Part shown: one piece after another, positions 17,324 to 26,845 of the stretch
Layout of the letters: each line of letters begins with the position of its first letter
How positions within the stretch are numbered: position 1 is the first letter of the stretch
NCBI RefSeq assembly: GCF_009796805.1
Contig: NZ_CP047029.1
Span: 3,734,001 to 3,798,000 of the forward strand
Length of the DNA: 64,000 bases
Origin: Algibacter sp. L1A34
Lineage (GTDB): Bacteria > Bacteroidota > Bacteroidia > Flavobacteriales > Flavobacteriaceae
Reading direction: 5' to 3'
Notes under the pieces: generated by a model
The model's database searches: none
Seen by the model: only the letters and a program-made list of their open reading frames with translations
Told to the model about the DNA's origin: nothing
Position numbers and translations under genes: made by a program

Positions 17324-17881
17324 TTAAAGATGGCTGACTTGTTCCAATTCGTTTCTCATTTTTTGAACATCTAAATTTTTTAACAATACTAATAAATTAG
17401 GATACATTTTATAATGATAACCTAATTTATCCTTCTGGAACTCTTCAATAGCTAACTCTTTAGACCAATTATCAATAACCATTCTATAAGCTGCTATTAT
17501 TGTTCCCGTTCTATCAGAACCATGCCAGCAATGCACTAAAACCGGTTTTACAGAATTTTGAATTACCCTTAAAGCGCTTAAAATATCATCTTCATTTAAG
17601 ATTTTTGTTTTAATAGGATGGTGTACTAATATAAAATTGAAGTCCTTAGCTTTTTTTGTGTTATTTCTAAGCCGCCTTAAATTAAGAATAGTCTTCACTC
17701 CCATTAATTCCATTTCTTTGAAGCCTTTTTTACTTGGTTGCTCCGACCTATACAAAACATCATTGATTTCGTAAAGGTTTTTAAAATGTTTAGATTCTAT
17801 CTTTTTCAAAGTTTCTTCTTGGGCATAATTAAAGTTTACAACACTAATAAAAAACACCATCACTATTAATAATTTTTTCAT
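17324..17881 (-). CDS. Secreted dual-specificity/tyrosine phosphatase-like protein
   Basis: I place the start at the internal ATG ending at 17881 (MKKLLIVMVFFI), which gives a proper signal peptide cleaved near NYAQ; the upstream in-frame ATG at 17908 would put nine residues before it. The mature protein of about 165 residues has the Cys-x5-Arg phosphatase loop in VHCWHGSDRTG and the N-terminal LYRSEQPSKKGF and VKTILNLRR blocks typical of the DSP/Siw14-like family of small periplasmic phosphatases. A general-acid Asp is not obvious. Substrates in related proteins include phosphotyrosine, phosphoinositides and inositol pyrophosphates; here it is unknown. The gene is alone, 135 bp upstream of pldA. 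Confidence 0.85.
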   Translation of the reverse strand: MKKLLIVMVFFISVVNFNYAQEETLKKIESKHFKNLYEINDVLYRSEQPSKKGFKEMELMGVKTILNLRRLRNNTKKAKDFNFILVHHPIKTKILNEDDILSALRVIQNSVKPVLVHCWHGSDRTGTIIAAYRMVIDNWSKELAIEEFQKDKLGYHYKMYPNLLVLLKNLDVQKMRNELEQVSHL

Positions 17882-18068
17882 CTTGTTATTTTTCGAATAA
17901 GCAATCAAAAATAAAGCTAAACCTTTTTAAAAAATAAATTTATAAATCATTTATCTTAGTTTTAACACACCGCGGACTTCGTAATGTAATCTAAACCATT
18001 TTATTAAAAATTTTTACGTTAAATAGATATTCAAAAGAAAAAATGTATAAAATAAAGGGTATATCTTT

Positions 18069-19304
18069 CTATTTCTTATTCAAATCTTTTATTAAGTTGA
18101 AAGCATAATACGAAATTATTAGCGCAGCAAGACCAATGCAACACCACATAAACCAAGGTTGTTGCCAAAATGAAATCTCAGCTTTTTCTTTTGTTTTAGC
18201 TTGAACATAAGTTACCGAACTTATTTCTGCTATGGGCAAATTACTCTTCAAAGTATTGGTGACTTCAGAAATATCATAATCAGGAACATTTAATGCCGTG
18301 TTTCCTGCGGTAACTTTATATGTGTTTTGTGCATTTAAAGCCGCAACCAAATACAAAGGTTCTTGCATAAACTGGATGCTATTAATTTGTAATTTAGGAT
18401 TGTCTTTATTTTCTATTTCTAAATACAACTCCTTTTCTGTAATAGTCGAAATATCAAAAACAAGATCTTTATCCGAACGTATAGAAAAAGTTGTTAGCAC
18501 TTGCTTGTAAGATTCTATATTGCGCTTAACTTCGCGTTCTCGAATAGCGTACAAGGTGGCATTTCGACTATAAAGTTCAGGACTAACAATATCAATTCTA
18601 ATTTCATTAATAACTTCTAACCTATCAAAATTGATATGAATTTCTGTTTTCTTGTTTTCTTCGGAAAAGGCTATTGCTTTTACAGGGATTTTATCCATAG
18701 CGATAGGCATAATAGTAACCGTCTCGGCTGTTGCTTTTCCTATTTTTAAAAGATTTATAGGTAATGATTGTTTATCATTAAAAACAACCTTAAGATATTT
18801 ATAAGCACATAAAGGAAAATTAATAACCTTGTAAACACTTGTTTCCTTTGGATGGCTTAATTGATCAAGTTTCCCGTTGTTAACAATTCCAAACCATTGA
18901 TTTTGATCGTTACTACCTTCTAATCGATAACTTTTAGTGCCTTGATAATTTGCAATTAAAAATACGGCTTGTTTAATAGTTTTATCAGGGTTTTGAAATA
19001 TATAAGTGGCAATTGAATCGGTTATTCTAGCACTTGAAATAACAGGAAATTCTGTAAAATCTGAAACCTTTGTGCTTTTATAAGACATCGCAGGCTGTAT
19101 AAAATAAGGTACTTGACTACCTTTAGTATCCCAAATTCTTATGTCACGTAAATTTCTTGTTGCATAAGATCGTAAATTATGAGGTACAGGAATACGATGT
19201 AATCCAGCCTCTTTTACAGCATGTATTTCGCCTTCTACGGTGTGCTTTTGGCCAAAAGCCATAATAGCAAAAAGCATTAAGAATAGTTTAATCGATGTCT
19301 TCAT
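18069..19304 (-). CDS. DUF3999 family envelope protein
   Basis: A protein of about 411 residues from the ATG at 19304 (MKTSIKLF). Longer starts up to 19328 exist, but this one gives a normal signal peptide ending at AFGQ and overlaps the end of the upstream gene by 17 bp. The large periplasmic domain has the DUF3999 order: HAVKEAGLHRIPVPHNL near the start, discoidin-like beta modules with IRIWDTKG and YRLEGSNDQ, and a single C-terminal membrane helix followed by a short basic tail. DUF3999 genes are regularly next to DUF2339 genes, as here, so the two products probably form one inner-membrane complex. The biochemical role is not known. Confidence 0.88.
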   Translation of the reverse strand: MKTSIKLFLMLFAIMAFGQKHTVEGEIHAVKEAGLHRIPVPHNLRSYATRNLRDIRIWDTKGSQVPYFIQPAMSYKSTKVSDFTEFPVISSARITDSIATYIFQNPDKTIKQAVFLIANYQGTKSYRLEGSNDQNQWFGIVNNGKLDQLSHPKETSVYKVINFPLCAYKYLKVVFNDKQSLPINLLKIGKATAETVTIMPIAMDKIPVKAIAFSEENKKTEIHINFDRLEVINEIRIDIVSPELYSRNATLYAIREREVKRNIESYKQVLTTFSIRSDKDLVFDISTITEKELYLEIENKDNPKLQINSIQFMQEPLYLVAALNAQNTYKVTAGNTALNVPDYDISEVTNTLKSNLPIAEISSVTYVQAKTKEKAEISFWQQPWFMWCCIGLAALIISYYAFNLIKDLNKK

Positions 19305-21996
19305 TCTCAGTAGTTTTCTCTTCATCAATTACCAAAACTTTTATTTTTTGGTATATAAACGAAATAATTAAAATAAGGATTCCTAATAATATAAATGCAA
19401 TAATTTTTCCTGTTTCAGAAACATTGCTAATGTCGTATGCAAATAGTTTTACAATAGTAATTCCTAAAAGCGTTAGAGCAATAATTCTTAAGGATTTCAA
19501 TTGTTTTTTTATACCCCAAAGTAGTAATACAAAAGATAAAATCCCCCATAAAACAGGAAGGCCGGTTTTTATTATTTTATATTGCCCAGTGGAAATTAAA
19601 CGATAATTAGCAGCAAAAGTTTCTTCTGTAGACGAAAAGTCCATAAGGTAAATACCTTGTAAGATCACTTCAGTACTCGCTAAAAGCACTAATAAAAAAA
19701 CAGCAATCCATATCGCTAGTTTGTGGTTAAATATTGAAAACACCTTACGCGTTTTATTACTATTGTATATTAAATACCAAAAATAAATAACGAAAGCTAT
19801 GGCTAATATGTGCAGGTAATAAGCAATACTGTTATTATTTCCGTAAAGTATATTATCTTCAAATTCCATCATAGCAATTCTAGAAAAACCGACTGCAAAT
19901 GTCACGATATTAAAAACGGCTAATACATTGATAATTTTATCTTTAACCACCGTTCTATTTCTATATAATATAAAGCAGAATACAGCAGAAAACAGTAAAT
20001 GGTATTGCAACGAAACAGATAACATACCAAGGAACTCAAAGTATTGATCCGATTGATAAATAACTTCAACTAACCCAACAAAATAGCCAACTATTACGGC
20101 GGCAATACCTGCTATTTTTTTATAAAACACAGGATTAAACTGTAAACCAGATTTCAGTAATTTCTCTGTGTCTTTTCGTAATAAAAAGTGAACAGCTACA
20201 AGCGAAGCAACCACCAAAATACCAGCAATAAAAATTGGATTTAGAATTATTGTTAATTCCGAATCTTCAGTATAAACAAGCCAATCCATTAATAAACTGC
20301 CAAGCATTAAAATTTGTACAGCTACAGCCGCAAAACGATAACTTTTAATTTGAGATTTTTGAGCTAACCACATAAGCATAACTGCCTCTATAGCCCAAAA
20401 AATAGTAATATTATTTCCAGAAAACTGAATAGGAATGGCTAGCGTAATAAAGGTTAAACTTAAACCTATTAATAGATAAATGCCTTTTTTGTCTAAACCA
20501 AATTTCTTGAATAACAATAACGAGTACCCCATGTTTAGCAAGGCTAAAAACGCTGTAAAAAGCCCTCTTAGTTCTGGTTTATATTCCGTTAAAACAAGCA
20601 TACCAATACCATAGAAAACAAAATTATTGGTAGTAAGCATGGTTAATTGTATTCCAGTAAAAGTACCTTTAGATCGTAAATTGCTTATGGTAGTCATCAC
20701 CATAAAAATCAAATAAAATACAAAACCAAATATTAACGCGCCTAAGTAATGTGGTTCTGCACTAAATACATCTTTACTTACCCAACCTCCAAACAGCAAA
20801 ATGGTAAATACAAAAGCGAGAATGTGTAAGAGTTGCCATTTTTTAAAATAAGCTAAAGCTAATATTCCTATATCTAAAATGGCGATATAAGTAAATAATA
20901 CAAGGTAGTTTCCGCTACCCGTACTTACCATAAATGGTACTGCAAACCCACCAATAAGCGATAATATGGCAAGCTCCATTCTATTATAGGATAAAGATAT
21001 TAAACAACTAAAAGCTGTAATAACAACCATAATACCAAAGGCTACTTCTTGGCTAAATAGCTTGTATTCGTGAAAAGCAATGGCTATGGTAAAATAAAAT
21101 ATAGCAATAGCACCTGCAACAAGCACGGAGCTAAATGGCGCATATTTTTCACGTAATTTATGTGCTATAAATAGTACTAAACTACCAGCCAAAATACCAA
21201 TACCTACACGTGCAGGCTCATTAATCCAGTCTTTATCTATGGCATATTTTACAAAATAACTAATTCCTAAAACTAGAATTAGAATACCAATTTTATTAAT
21301 CAGGTTTTCTCCAATAAATTTTTCTAGATCTGGGTTCTTTTGTTTAAAGCGTTCCCAAAGCGGAACTGTTGGTTCTTGCGGCACCTGTTTTTCACGTGCA
21401 GCCGCCATAGTTTTTGCAGAATCTACTGTTTTAAGCAGCATTTCTGCTTCAACGCCTTCTATGTTTTTCGTATCTGTGTAATACTTATAATCCTCTAATA
21501 AGGTCCTTATAAACTCTATATCTGTTTCTTCTTTAACGTTGTTAATTCCTAAAACTTCAACCATTTTATCTCGAAGTTTTATCAATGTTTTATAATCTTC
21601 CGAAGTTTCTGCAGTTACCAATATGTTTTTAATAATACCTACATCTTTATCATTCAGCTTAACAACACTAGGATAAGTTGGTTTATATATTTCTTCTACA
21701 GATTCCTCATTAGTATATTGTTCTGTTAGAGGAACTTCAATAGGTGGTAAAACATCTTCTTTTATAACCTCTGGAATTATTTCTTCCTTAACACTTTCTT
21801 TCTGAACGCTTTCTTTATCAGGAGTTACTTTTTTATCAGTTCTAGAAACTAATTCTGTTTTCAAGAGATAATGAAGGCTGTTCAGTTTTTCGTTTAAAGA
21901 TTCAATTTCCTTCTTTAATCCACTGCTCTCTCTGCTATATTTTGAATTCTGAAAGATTAATAAAATGATAATAAGAACTGAAAGAATATACTCCAT
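19288..21996 (-). CDS. DUF2339 polytopic membrane protein
   Basis: A 902-residue inner-membrane protein. It has an N-terminal anchor helix, a coiled-coil and Glu/Pro-rich segment (about 20-120), a soluble region with the WERFKQKNPDLEKFIGENLI box typical of DUF2339 near residue 220, and then some two dozen hydrophobic helices to the end, with GAIAIFY and IGGFAVPF blocks. DUF2339 members are large transporter-like proteins of unknown function. The gene overlaps the DUF3999 gene, which supports translational coupling. Nothing in the sequence shows a substrate. The acidic tail ENEDID encodes the overlap. Confidence 0.9.
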   Translation of the reverse strand: MEYILSVLIIILLIFQNSKYSRESSGLKKEIESLNEKLNSLHYLLKTELVSRTDKKVTPDKESVQKESVKEEIIPEVIKEDVLPPIEVPLTEQYTNEESVEEIYKPTYPSVVKLNDKDVGIIKNILVTAETSEDYKTLIKLRDKMVEVLGINNVKEETDIEFIRTLLEDYKYYTDTKNIEGVEAEMLLKTVDSAKTMAAAREKQVPQEPTVPLWERFKQKNPDLEKFIGENLINKIGILILVLGISYFVKYAIDKDWINEPARVGIGILAGSLVLFIAHKLREKYAPFSSVLVAGAIAIFYFTIAIAFHEYKLFSQEVAFGIMVVITAFSCLISLSYNRMELAILSLIGGFAVPFMVSTGSGNYLVLFTYIAILDIGILALAYFKKWQLLHILAFVFTILLFGGWVSKDVFSAEPHYLGALIFGFVFYLIFMVMTTISNLRSKGTFTGIQLTMLTTNNFVFYGIGMLVLTEYKPELRGLFTAFLALLNMGYSLLLFKKFGLDKKGIYLLIGLSLTFITLAIPIQFSGNNITIFWAIEAVMLMWLAQKSQIKSYRFAAVAVQILMLGSLLMDWLVYTEDSELTIILNPIFIAGILVVASLVAVHFLLRKDTEKLLKSGLQFNPVFYKKIAGIAAVIVGYFVGLVEVIYQSDQYFEFLGMLSVSLQYHLLFSAVFCFILYRNRTVVKDKIINVLAVFNIVTFAVGFSRIAMMEFEDNILYGNNNSIAYYLHILAIAFVIYFWYLIYNSNKTRKVFSIFNHKLAIWIAVFLLVLLASTEVILQGIYLMDFSSTEETFAANYRLISTGQYKIIKTGLPVLWGILSFVLLLWGIKKQLKSLRIIALTLLGITIVKLFAYDISNVSETGKIIAFILLGILILIISFIYQKIKVLVIDEEKTTENEDID

Positions 21997-22401
21997 AGGG
22001 TTTGGATTGGTTATGTTTCTTAGATAGAAGTTTGCAATGTAATGTTTATCTTTAATATAATTTATTTAGTAGATAAAAGAAGCTAAAATCAATCTGATTA
22101 TTTCGAATTAGGACGCCTTTTAACGGATATCCTATGTGCAAATTGAATAGCATTTCATTTACATTAAGACGTTCTGCTAGTTTTTAAATATAAAAAATGT
22201 CTTGGAAAACTTTTATTTATGTCAGATAAATTTTACTTAAAATCAACATTTGTTACAAATAACAATTTTAACGACCTAAATTATTATTAAACTATTAATT
22301 TTACATTCAAAATGCGCTATTAGTTGAACCCAACAACTAAATATTACGTATTTAAATATAACTTATAAGCCTTAAGTTGTATTAAAACGAAGAAGAACAT
22401 T
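21997..22401. other. Divergent intergenic region
   Basis: About 400 bp between the DUF2339 gene (minus) and the rsbQ-like gene (plus). AT-rich without coding signal. The only notable element is the dyad at 22320-22340, listed separately. Confidence 0.5.
22320..22340. promoter_or_regulatory. 21-bp perfect dyad upstream of rsbQ-like operon
   Basis: TTAGTTG (22320-22326) and CAACTAA (22334-22340) are exact inverted repeats around AACCCAA. It lies 62 bp before the start codon of the hydrolase gene, a plausible operator position. No T-run follows, so it is not a terminator. Confidence 0.35.
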
Positions 22402-23199
22402 ATGTTGAAAAAATTAATAACAAGAAATAACATTTCAATACATGGTGATGGTAGCAAAGCTATGTTATTGGTTCATGGATATGGCTGCGACCAGAACATG
22501 TGGCGGTTTATTACTCCAGAATTTAAAGATGATTATAAAATTATACTTATAGACCTTGTTGGTTCTGGAAAGGCTGATGAAGTGGCATACGACTATGACA
22601 AATATAGTACACTCGAAGGCCATGCTAATGATATAATTGAAATATGCAAAGCTCTAGACTTAAAGGATCTTATTTTTGTAGGACATTCTGTGAGTGCCAT
22701 GATAGGTACGCTTGCCGTTATAAAAAACCCTGATATTTTTAAAAAAATAATTATGATTGGCCCATCTCCAAGGTATATTAATGATGGGGATTATTTTGGT
22801 GGTTTTACTCAAAGTGATATTGATGAGCTCATGGAAACCTTAGATTCTAATTACTTAGGTTGGTCTAGTGCAATGGCTCCCGTTATTATGGGAAATCCTG
22901 ATAGACCAGAATTAGCCGAAGAGTTAGAACAAAGTTTTTGCCAAAACAATCCAGAAATAGCAAATCACTTTGCAAAAGTTACTTTCTTAGGCGATAACCG
23001 AAGTGATCTTAATAAGGTCACTATCGAAACGTTAATACTTCAAAGTCAATCGGACGTTATTGCTTCAATTGAAGTGGGAAAATATGTGCATAATAACCTA
23101 TCTAATAGTCAATTTGTAATTTTAGACGCCATAGGTCATTGTCCGCATCTTAGCGCTCCCGACCAGACTATTAAAGCCATGAAAAAGTTTTTAACATAA
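22402..23199 (+). CDS. RsbQ/D14/KAI2-type alpha/beta hydrolase
   Basis: A 265-residue alpha/beta hydrolase without signal peptide. The catalytic triad can be read as Ser96 in GHSVSAMIG, Asp218 in QSQSDVI and His246 in GHCPHLSAP, nearly the same numbering as Bacillus RsbQ. The nucleophile elbow and lid region (PSPRYINDGDYFGGF, NYLGW) match RsbQ and the plant receptors D14 and KAI2. In Bacillus, RsbQ is thought to make or deliver a hydrophobic ligand to the PAS domain of the phosphatase RsbP. Here the next gene, 30 bp downstream, encodes a PAS-domain histidine kinase, and a receiver protein follows, so the hydrolase probably feeds a two-component pathway in place of a phosphatase. The ligand is unknown. 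Confidence 0.9.
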   Translation: MLKKLITRNNISIHGDGSKAMLLVHGYGCDQNMWRFITPEFKDDYKIILIDLVGSGKADEVAYDYDKYSTLEGHANDIIEICKALDLKDLIFVGHSVSAMIGTLAVIKNPDIFKKIIMIGPSPRYINDGDYFGGFTQSDIDELMETLDSNYLGWSSAMAPVIMGNPDRPELAEELEQSFCQNNPEIANHFAKVTFLGDNRSDLNKVTIETLILQSQSDVIASIEVGKYVHNNLSNSQFVILDAIGHCPHLSAPDQTIKAMKKFLT

Positions 23200-23229
23200 C
23201 TGCTTATAGAATTAATAAACTCTCCCTCA

Positions 23230-24420
23230 ATGAAATTTAATATAGACTATAAAGAACTTTATAACACCTCTCCTAGCGGTTATTTTTGCACTTTGCCAGA
23301 TGGTACCATTATTGATGCAAACCAAAGGTTTTTGGAACTCACTAATTATAAGCGTGAAGAAGTTATAGAGAAAAAACAGTTTATGGATTTTCTTTCTGTG
23401 GGTAGTAAAATATATTATGAAACTGTCTACTCTCAAACTTTAAAACTAAGCGGAACTCTAGAAGAAATAAATTTCGATTTCAAAAAAAAAGATGGAACTA
23501 AATTTCCTGTTCTTATCAATTCAGTTGAAGTAAAAGATAAAGCCGGCCATCACTTATACACGCAATCGGCCATATTCAATATTTCTCATAGAAAAAAATA
23601 TGAGCAAGAACTCCTTATTGCTAAAAGAAAAGCGAACAATCTATCTGATGAGCTGATACAGACAAATGAAGAATTACGGCGTAGTTCCGATTTAATTTCA
23701 CAGCAAAAATTACAATTAGAAAAATTCAACCATCACCTAGAAAACAAGAATAGCCAACTTTCAAGTTTTACACATATAGCTGCTCATAATTTAAGAGCAC
23801 CAGTTAGTAACCTAGTTTCCTTACAGGATTTCTATAAAGAAAGTACAGAGGAAGAAGATAGAACCATGCTTTTTTCTAAAATTGAAATAGTTATTGGTCA
23901 TCTTAACGAAACCTTAAATGAGTTAATAGAGTCCGTAAAAATACAAGGAAACACAAATATTGTACATGATCCTATTACCTTTGATAACGTTTTTGATAAA
24001 ACATTAGAAATTTTAGAAGGTCAAATTTTAGATTCAAAAGCAGTAGTGACTTCCAATTTTTCCAAAGTCACTAAAATTGAATATCCTAAACTTTATATGG
24101 AAAGCATTATGCTAAACTTAATGTCTAATTCTATTAGATATCGGTCTCCCAATCGTATTCCTAATATTCATTTCAGCTCAGAAATTAATAAGAATGAAGT
24201 TGTACTTTTGGCTACGGATAATGGGTTAGGAATAGATTTAAAAAAACATGGACATAAACTTTTCGGACTCAGCAATACATTTCATAGACACCCAGATTCT
24301 AAAGGCGTTGGGCTGTTTATGATTAAAACTCAAATAGAAGCCATTGGAGGTTCTATAACGGCAGAAAGTGACGTAGATAAAGGAACAACCTTCAAAATAA
24401 TTTTAAAGAAAAATATATAA
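23230..24420 (+). CDS. PAS-domain histidine kinase
   Basis: A 396-residue cytoplasmic kinase. The N-terminal PAS domain (about 5-125) begins YNTSPSGYFCTLPDG and ends in the NISHRKKYEQ transition. A coiled coil follows (about 125-180). The phosphorylation motif is HIAAHNLRAPVSN, a His-Asn variant of the H-box common in Bacteroidota. The ATPase domain has MLNLMSNSIRYR, ATDNGLGIDL and GVGLFMIKTQ. The gene follows the RsbQ-like hydrolase by 30 bp, and its stop codon overlaps the start of a receiver-only gene (TAATG), so all three are one operon. The PAS domain is the natural partner for whatever ligand the hydrolase handles. Confidence 0.92.
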   Translation: MKFNIDYKELYNTSPSGYFCTLPDGTIIDANQRFLELTNYKREEVIEKKQFMDFLSVGSKIYYETVYSQTLKLSGTLEEINFDFKKKDGTKFPVLINSVEVKDKAGHHLYTQSAIFNISHRKKYEQELLIAKRKANNLSDELIQTNEELRRSSDLISQQKLQLEKFNHHLENKNSQLSSFTHIAAHNLRAPVSNLVSLQDFYKESTEEEDRTMLFSKIEIVIGHLNETLNELIESVKIQGNTNIVHDPITFDNVFDKTLEILEGQILDSKAVVTSNFSKVTKIEYPKLYMESIMLNLMSNSIRYRSPNRIPNIHFSSEINKNEVVLLATDNGLGIDLKKHGHKLFGLSNTFHRHPDSKGVGLFMIKTQIEAIGGSITAESDVDKGTTFKIILKKNI

Positions 24421-24830
24421 TGATAGATAAGCTACCTCTTATAGGAATTATAGATGATGATAAAATTTATCACTTTATGTTAACCCGAATTATTAAGCAT
24501 AATAAATTAGCAGAAAGAGTAATTGATTTTTATGATGGTGAAAAGGCTATTGAGTACCTTACTGATAATACAGCAACTAAGGAAAATATCCCAGATATTA
24601 TTTTTGTCGATAATAATATGCCAATTATGGATGGTTGGCAATTTATAGACGCATACACAAGGTTAGAACCTGAAATTAAAAAAAAGGTATATATCTTTAT
24701 GGTAAGTTCTTCAATAGATCCAATCGATATTGAGAGAGCTAGTAAAATAAATCAAATCTCCGATTACATTGTAAAACCAATTAAATTGGAAGAAGTTAAG
24801 GCTATTATTGATAATTTAGAAAAGTTTTAA
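24420..24830 (+). CDS. Single-domain response regulator (CheY-like)
   Basis: A 136-residue receiver protein without output domain. It has the acidic cluster IIDDDK at residues about 10-13, the phosphoacceptor Asp in IIFVDNNMPIMDGWQF near residue 60, Ser in MVSSSI and the invariant Lys in YIVKPI. Its ATG shares one base with the kinase stop codon. It probably takes the phosphate from the PAS kinase and passes the signal on by protein contact or phosphotransfer; the downstream partner is not encoded here. Confidence 0.92.
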   Translation: MIDKLPLIGIIDDDKIYHFMLTRIIKHNKLAERVIDFYDGEKAIEYLTDNTATKENIPDIIFVDNNMPIMDGWQFIDAYTRLEPEIKKKVYIFMVSSSIDPIDIERASKINQISDYIVKPIKLEEVKAIIDNLEKF

Positions 24831-24938
24831 TCTCTGCTTGAATGTGCAGTAAAAACAAAGTATCGATATAAAAAATATAGAAGTATAACTCTAATAAAAG
24901 CCAATAGGTATTAACTTTATGTTGCACATAAGAAAACT

Positions 24939-25586
24939 GTGAATTTCATTAAAAAGATATTCGGACTCAAAAAAAATAAGACTTCAAACGGAGCTTTTTT
25001 TAGCGCGACTGAATATGAAATGAAAAACTTGCTCTGCGGAATAGGAAAATCCGATATTCGCGAAAATGAGATATCAATAACCGAATATCCTTTTGAACCT
25101 TCAGTTGCTTATCCTGAAAAAATAATTAATGCTAGCGAAATCAATTTTATATCCGCGGATTTCGGCCTTTGTAGAATATATGTTGATAACGATATTATTT
25201 TCATTTCATCTGAACAAAAAACAGAATTGTTAAAATTTTCAGAAATTAATAAAATAAAACTCATAAATCATAGCTGGAATTGGGATTGGATTTTAGAGCC
25301 ATATCTCGATACTGAATTTACGGCTGATAATGAAAAAAGAATAGAAAAGTGTCTAAACGAAGTTGGAATAGACAAAATTGATACTAAAAAAATTAGAAGC
25401 GAAGTTGGAAAACAAATGTATAAATACAACTTCGACACCATGCTTTGGGACTGGTGCAGTTTAGGTTTATGTGATGTTTTATCTGCTATGCGAGTAAAAT
25501 ATAATCAAAACGAATTTAGAGAATTTTACAAAAGAGCGATAGAAATTGACAAACGAAGTAAAAACGCCCTTCATAACAGCTTATAA
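24939..25586 (+). CDS. Hypothetical protein, GTG start
   Basis: A 215-residue soluble, acidic protein with no signal peptide or membrane segment. The frame opens with GTG at 24939 (MNFIKKIFGLKK); no upstream in-frame ATG is available. It is rich in Trp in HSWNWDWILEPYLD and LWDWCSLGLCD, which hints at a small immunity-protein-like or SMI1-like fold, but I cannot assign a family. It is a lone gene between the two-component operon and the converging oxidoreductase gene. Base composition and isolation suggest an accessory gene. Confidence 0.6.
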   Translation: MNFIKKIFGLKKNKTSNGAFFSATEYEMKNLLCGIGKSDIRENEISITEYPFEPSVAYPEKIINASEINFISADFGLCRIYVDNDIIFISSEQKTELLKFSEINKIKLINHSWNWDWILEPYLDTEFTADNEKRIEKCLNEVGIDKIDTKKIRSEVGKQMYKYNFDTMLWDWCSLGLCDVLSAMRVKYNQNEFREFYKRAIEIDKRSKNALHNSL

Positions 25587-25727
25587 AATTAATTGCATAT
25601 TTTATGCTAAACCAAAAGTGGTTGTAATTTTTTTATGTCTAATTTCCCTTTGCAAAACCCCTGAACACACAAAAACAAACCCTCTAAAAATCTTATTTAT
25701 TCCAAATAAGTTTATAATAAATCAATA

Positions 25728-26732
25728 TTAATTCAACTCCTTCATGATTTCAGCAAACAACTCATAAGATCGTATTCTATCTTTCACATCATAAATGTTA
25801 GTAACAGCAATAAGTTCGTCTGCTTTGGTTTGCTCCATAAAGGTTTTAACTTGAGCTTTTACCGTCGCTTTGCTTCCTACAAAAGAATACTTTAGCATTT
25901 GGTGAACCTGCGGATTTTGAATAATCTCTTCTAGGTCTGGTGTCATGTCTGTTGGTGGTTGTACAAAATCACGTTTCCCTGTAAAAATGCCGACAATCAT
26001 GCGGATTAATGAAGTGAATAAGCGCTGTGCTTCTTCATCGGTATCTGCAATTATAATATTAACTCCAGCCATCACATAAGGTTTTTCTAAATCTTTTGAT
26101 GGTTGAAATTCTTTTCGATAAATAGAGATTGCATCCCATAAATGGGTTGTCGCAAAATGACTTGCAAAAGCATAAGGCAATCCTTTTTTAGCCGCTAAAT
26201 GCGCACTATCTGTACTAGAACCTAAAATGTAAATAGGCACCTCTACCCCTTCTGCTACTGTGGCTCGTACTTTAGAACTCGCATTCTCTTTAGAAAAATA
26301 AGTTTGTATTTTTTCCAATTCATTAGGAAAAGAATGTGCGGCTTCCATAAAATCGGATCGTATGGCTTGCGCTGTTTCTCTATCTGTTCCCGGTGCTCTT
26401 CCTAACCCCAAATCAATTCGGTTTGGGTATAAAGAAGCTAACGTACCAAATTGCTCGGCAATAATTAATGGCGAATGGTTTGGTAACATAACACCTCCAG
26501 AACCCACATTTAACGTGTTTGTACCTTGCGCAACATAACCAATTAAAACCGATGTGGCACTACTCCCTATATTTGGTGCATTATGATGTTCTGCCAACCA
26601 ATAGCGTGTATAACCAAAAGCTTCGGCATTTTGCGCTAATTCGAGCGCATCATTATAAGTTTGTTTAAGTGTATGACCTTCTGAAACTAAAGCAAGGTCT
26701 AATATGGAATACTTTATTTTTTGAGTTTTCAT
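25728..26732 (-). CDS. Luciferase-like flavin-dependent oxidoreductase
   Basis: A 334-residue LLM-class protein (bacterial luciferase-like TIM barrel that binds FMN or F420; flavin expected in this phylum). Signature blocks are LAEHHNAPNIGSSATSVLIG, GSGGVMLPNHSPLIIAEQFG, RIDLGLGRAPGTD and the C-terminal FVGSKATVKAQ. This is the single-component subgroup related to E. coli YhbW, of about the same length. These act as monooxygenases or reductases with unknown substrates. The gene diverges from the thioredoxin-fold gene at 26846 with a shared promoter region of about 110 bp. Confidence 0.9.
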   Translation of the reverse strand: MKTQKIKYSILDLALVSEGHTLKQTYNDALELAQNAEAFGYTRYWLAEHHNAPNIGSSATSVLIGYVAQGTNTLNVGSGGVMLPNHSPLIIAEQFGTLASLYPNRIDLGLGRAPGTDRETAQAIRSDFMEAAHSFPNELEKIQTYFSKENASSKVRATVAEGVEVPIYILGSSTDSAHLAAKKGLPYAFASHFATTHLWDAISIYRKEFQPSKDLEKPYVMAGVNIIIADTDEEAQRLFTSLIRMIVGIFTGKRDFVQPPTDMTPDLEEIIQNPQVHQMLKYSFVGSKATVKAQVKTFMEQTKADELIAVTNIYDVKDRIRSYELFAEIMKELN

Positions 26733-26827
26733 GAGTGCAAATAATCAATTGTGGTAGGTGCTCTATCAGGCAAATTCTGTATAACAAAAGTACTTCATTA
26801 AATAAAAAACTTATACTAATAAATTCC

Positions 26828-26835
26828 TAAATTTG
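26828..26835 (+). promoter_or_regulatory. Bacteroidota -7 promoter element TAAATTTG
   Basis: Matches the TAnnTTTG consensus of the Bacteroidota primary sigma factor. Transcription would start near 26842, only a few bases before the first ATG at 26846. This favours either a leaderless message or use of the second ATG at 26861. Confidence 0.5.
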
Positions 26836-26845
26836 TAAAACATTA

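Noticed and set aside
19295-19606. Plus-strand reading frame of about 100 codons
   Set aside because: It is antisense to the 3' end of the DUF2339 gene, whose hydrophobic coding pattern explains it; no independent start context.
23227-23436. Minus-strand frame at the start of the PAS kinase gene
   Set aside because: Antisense shadow of the PAS domain coding sequence with no promoter or family support.
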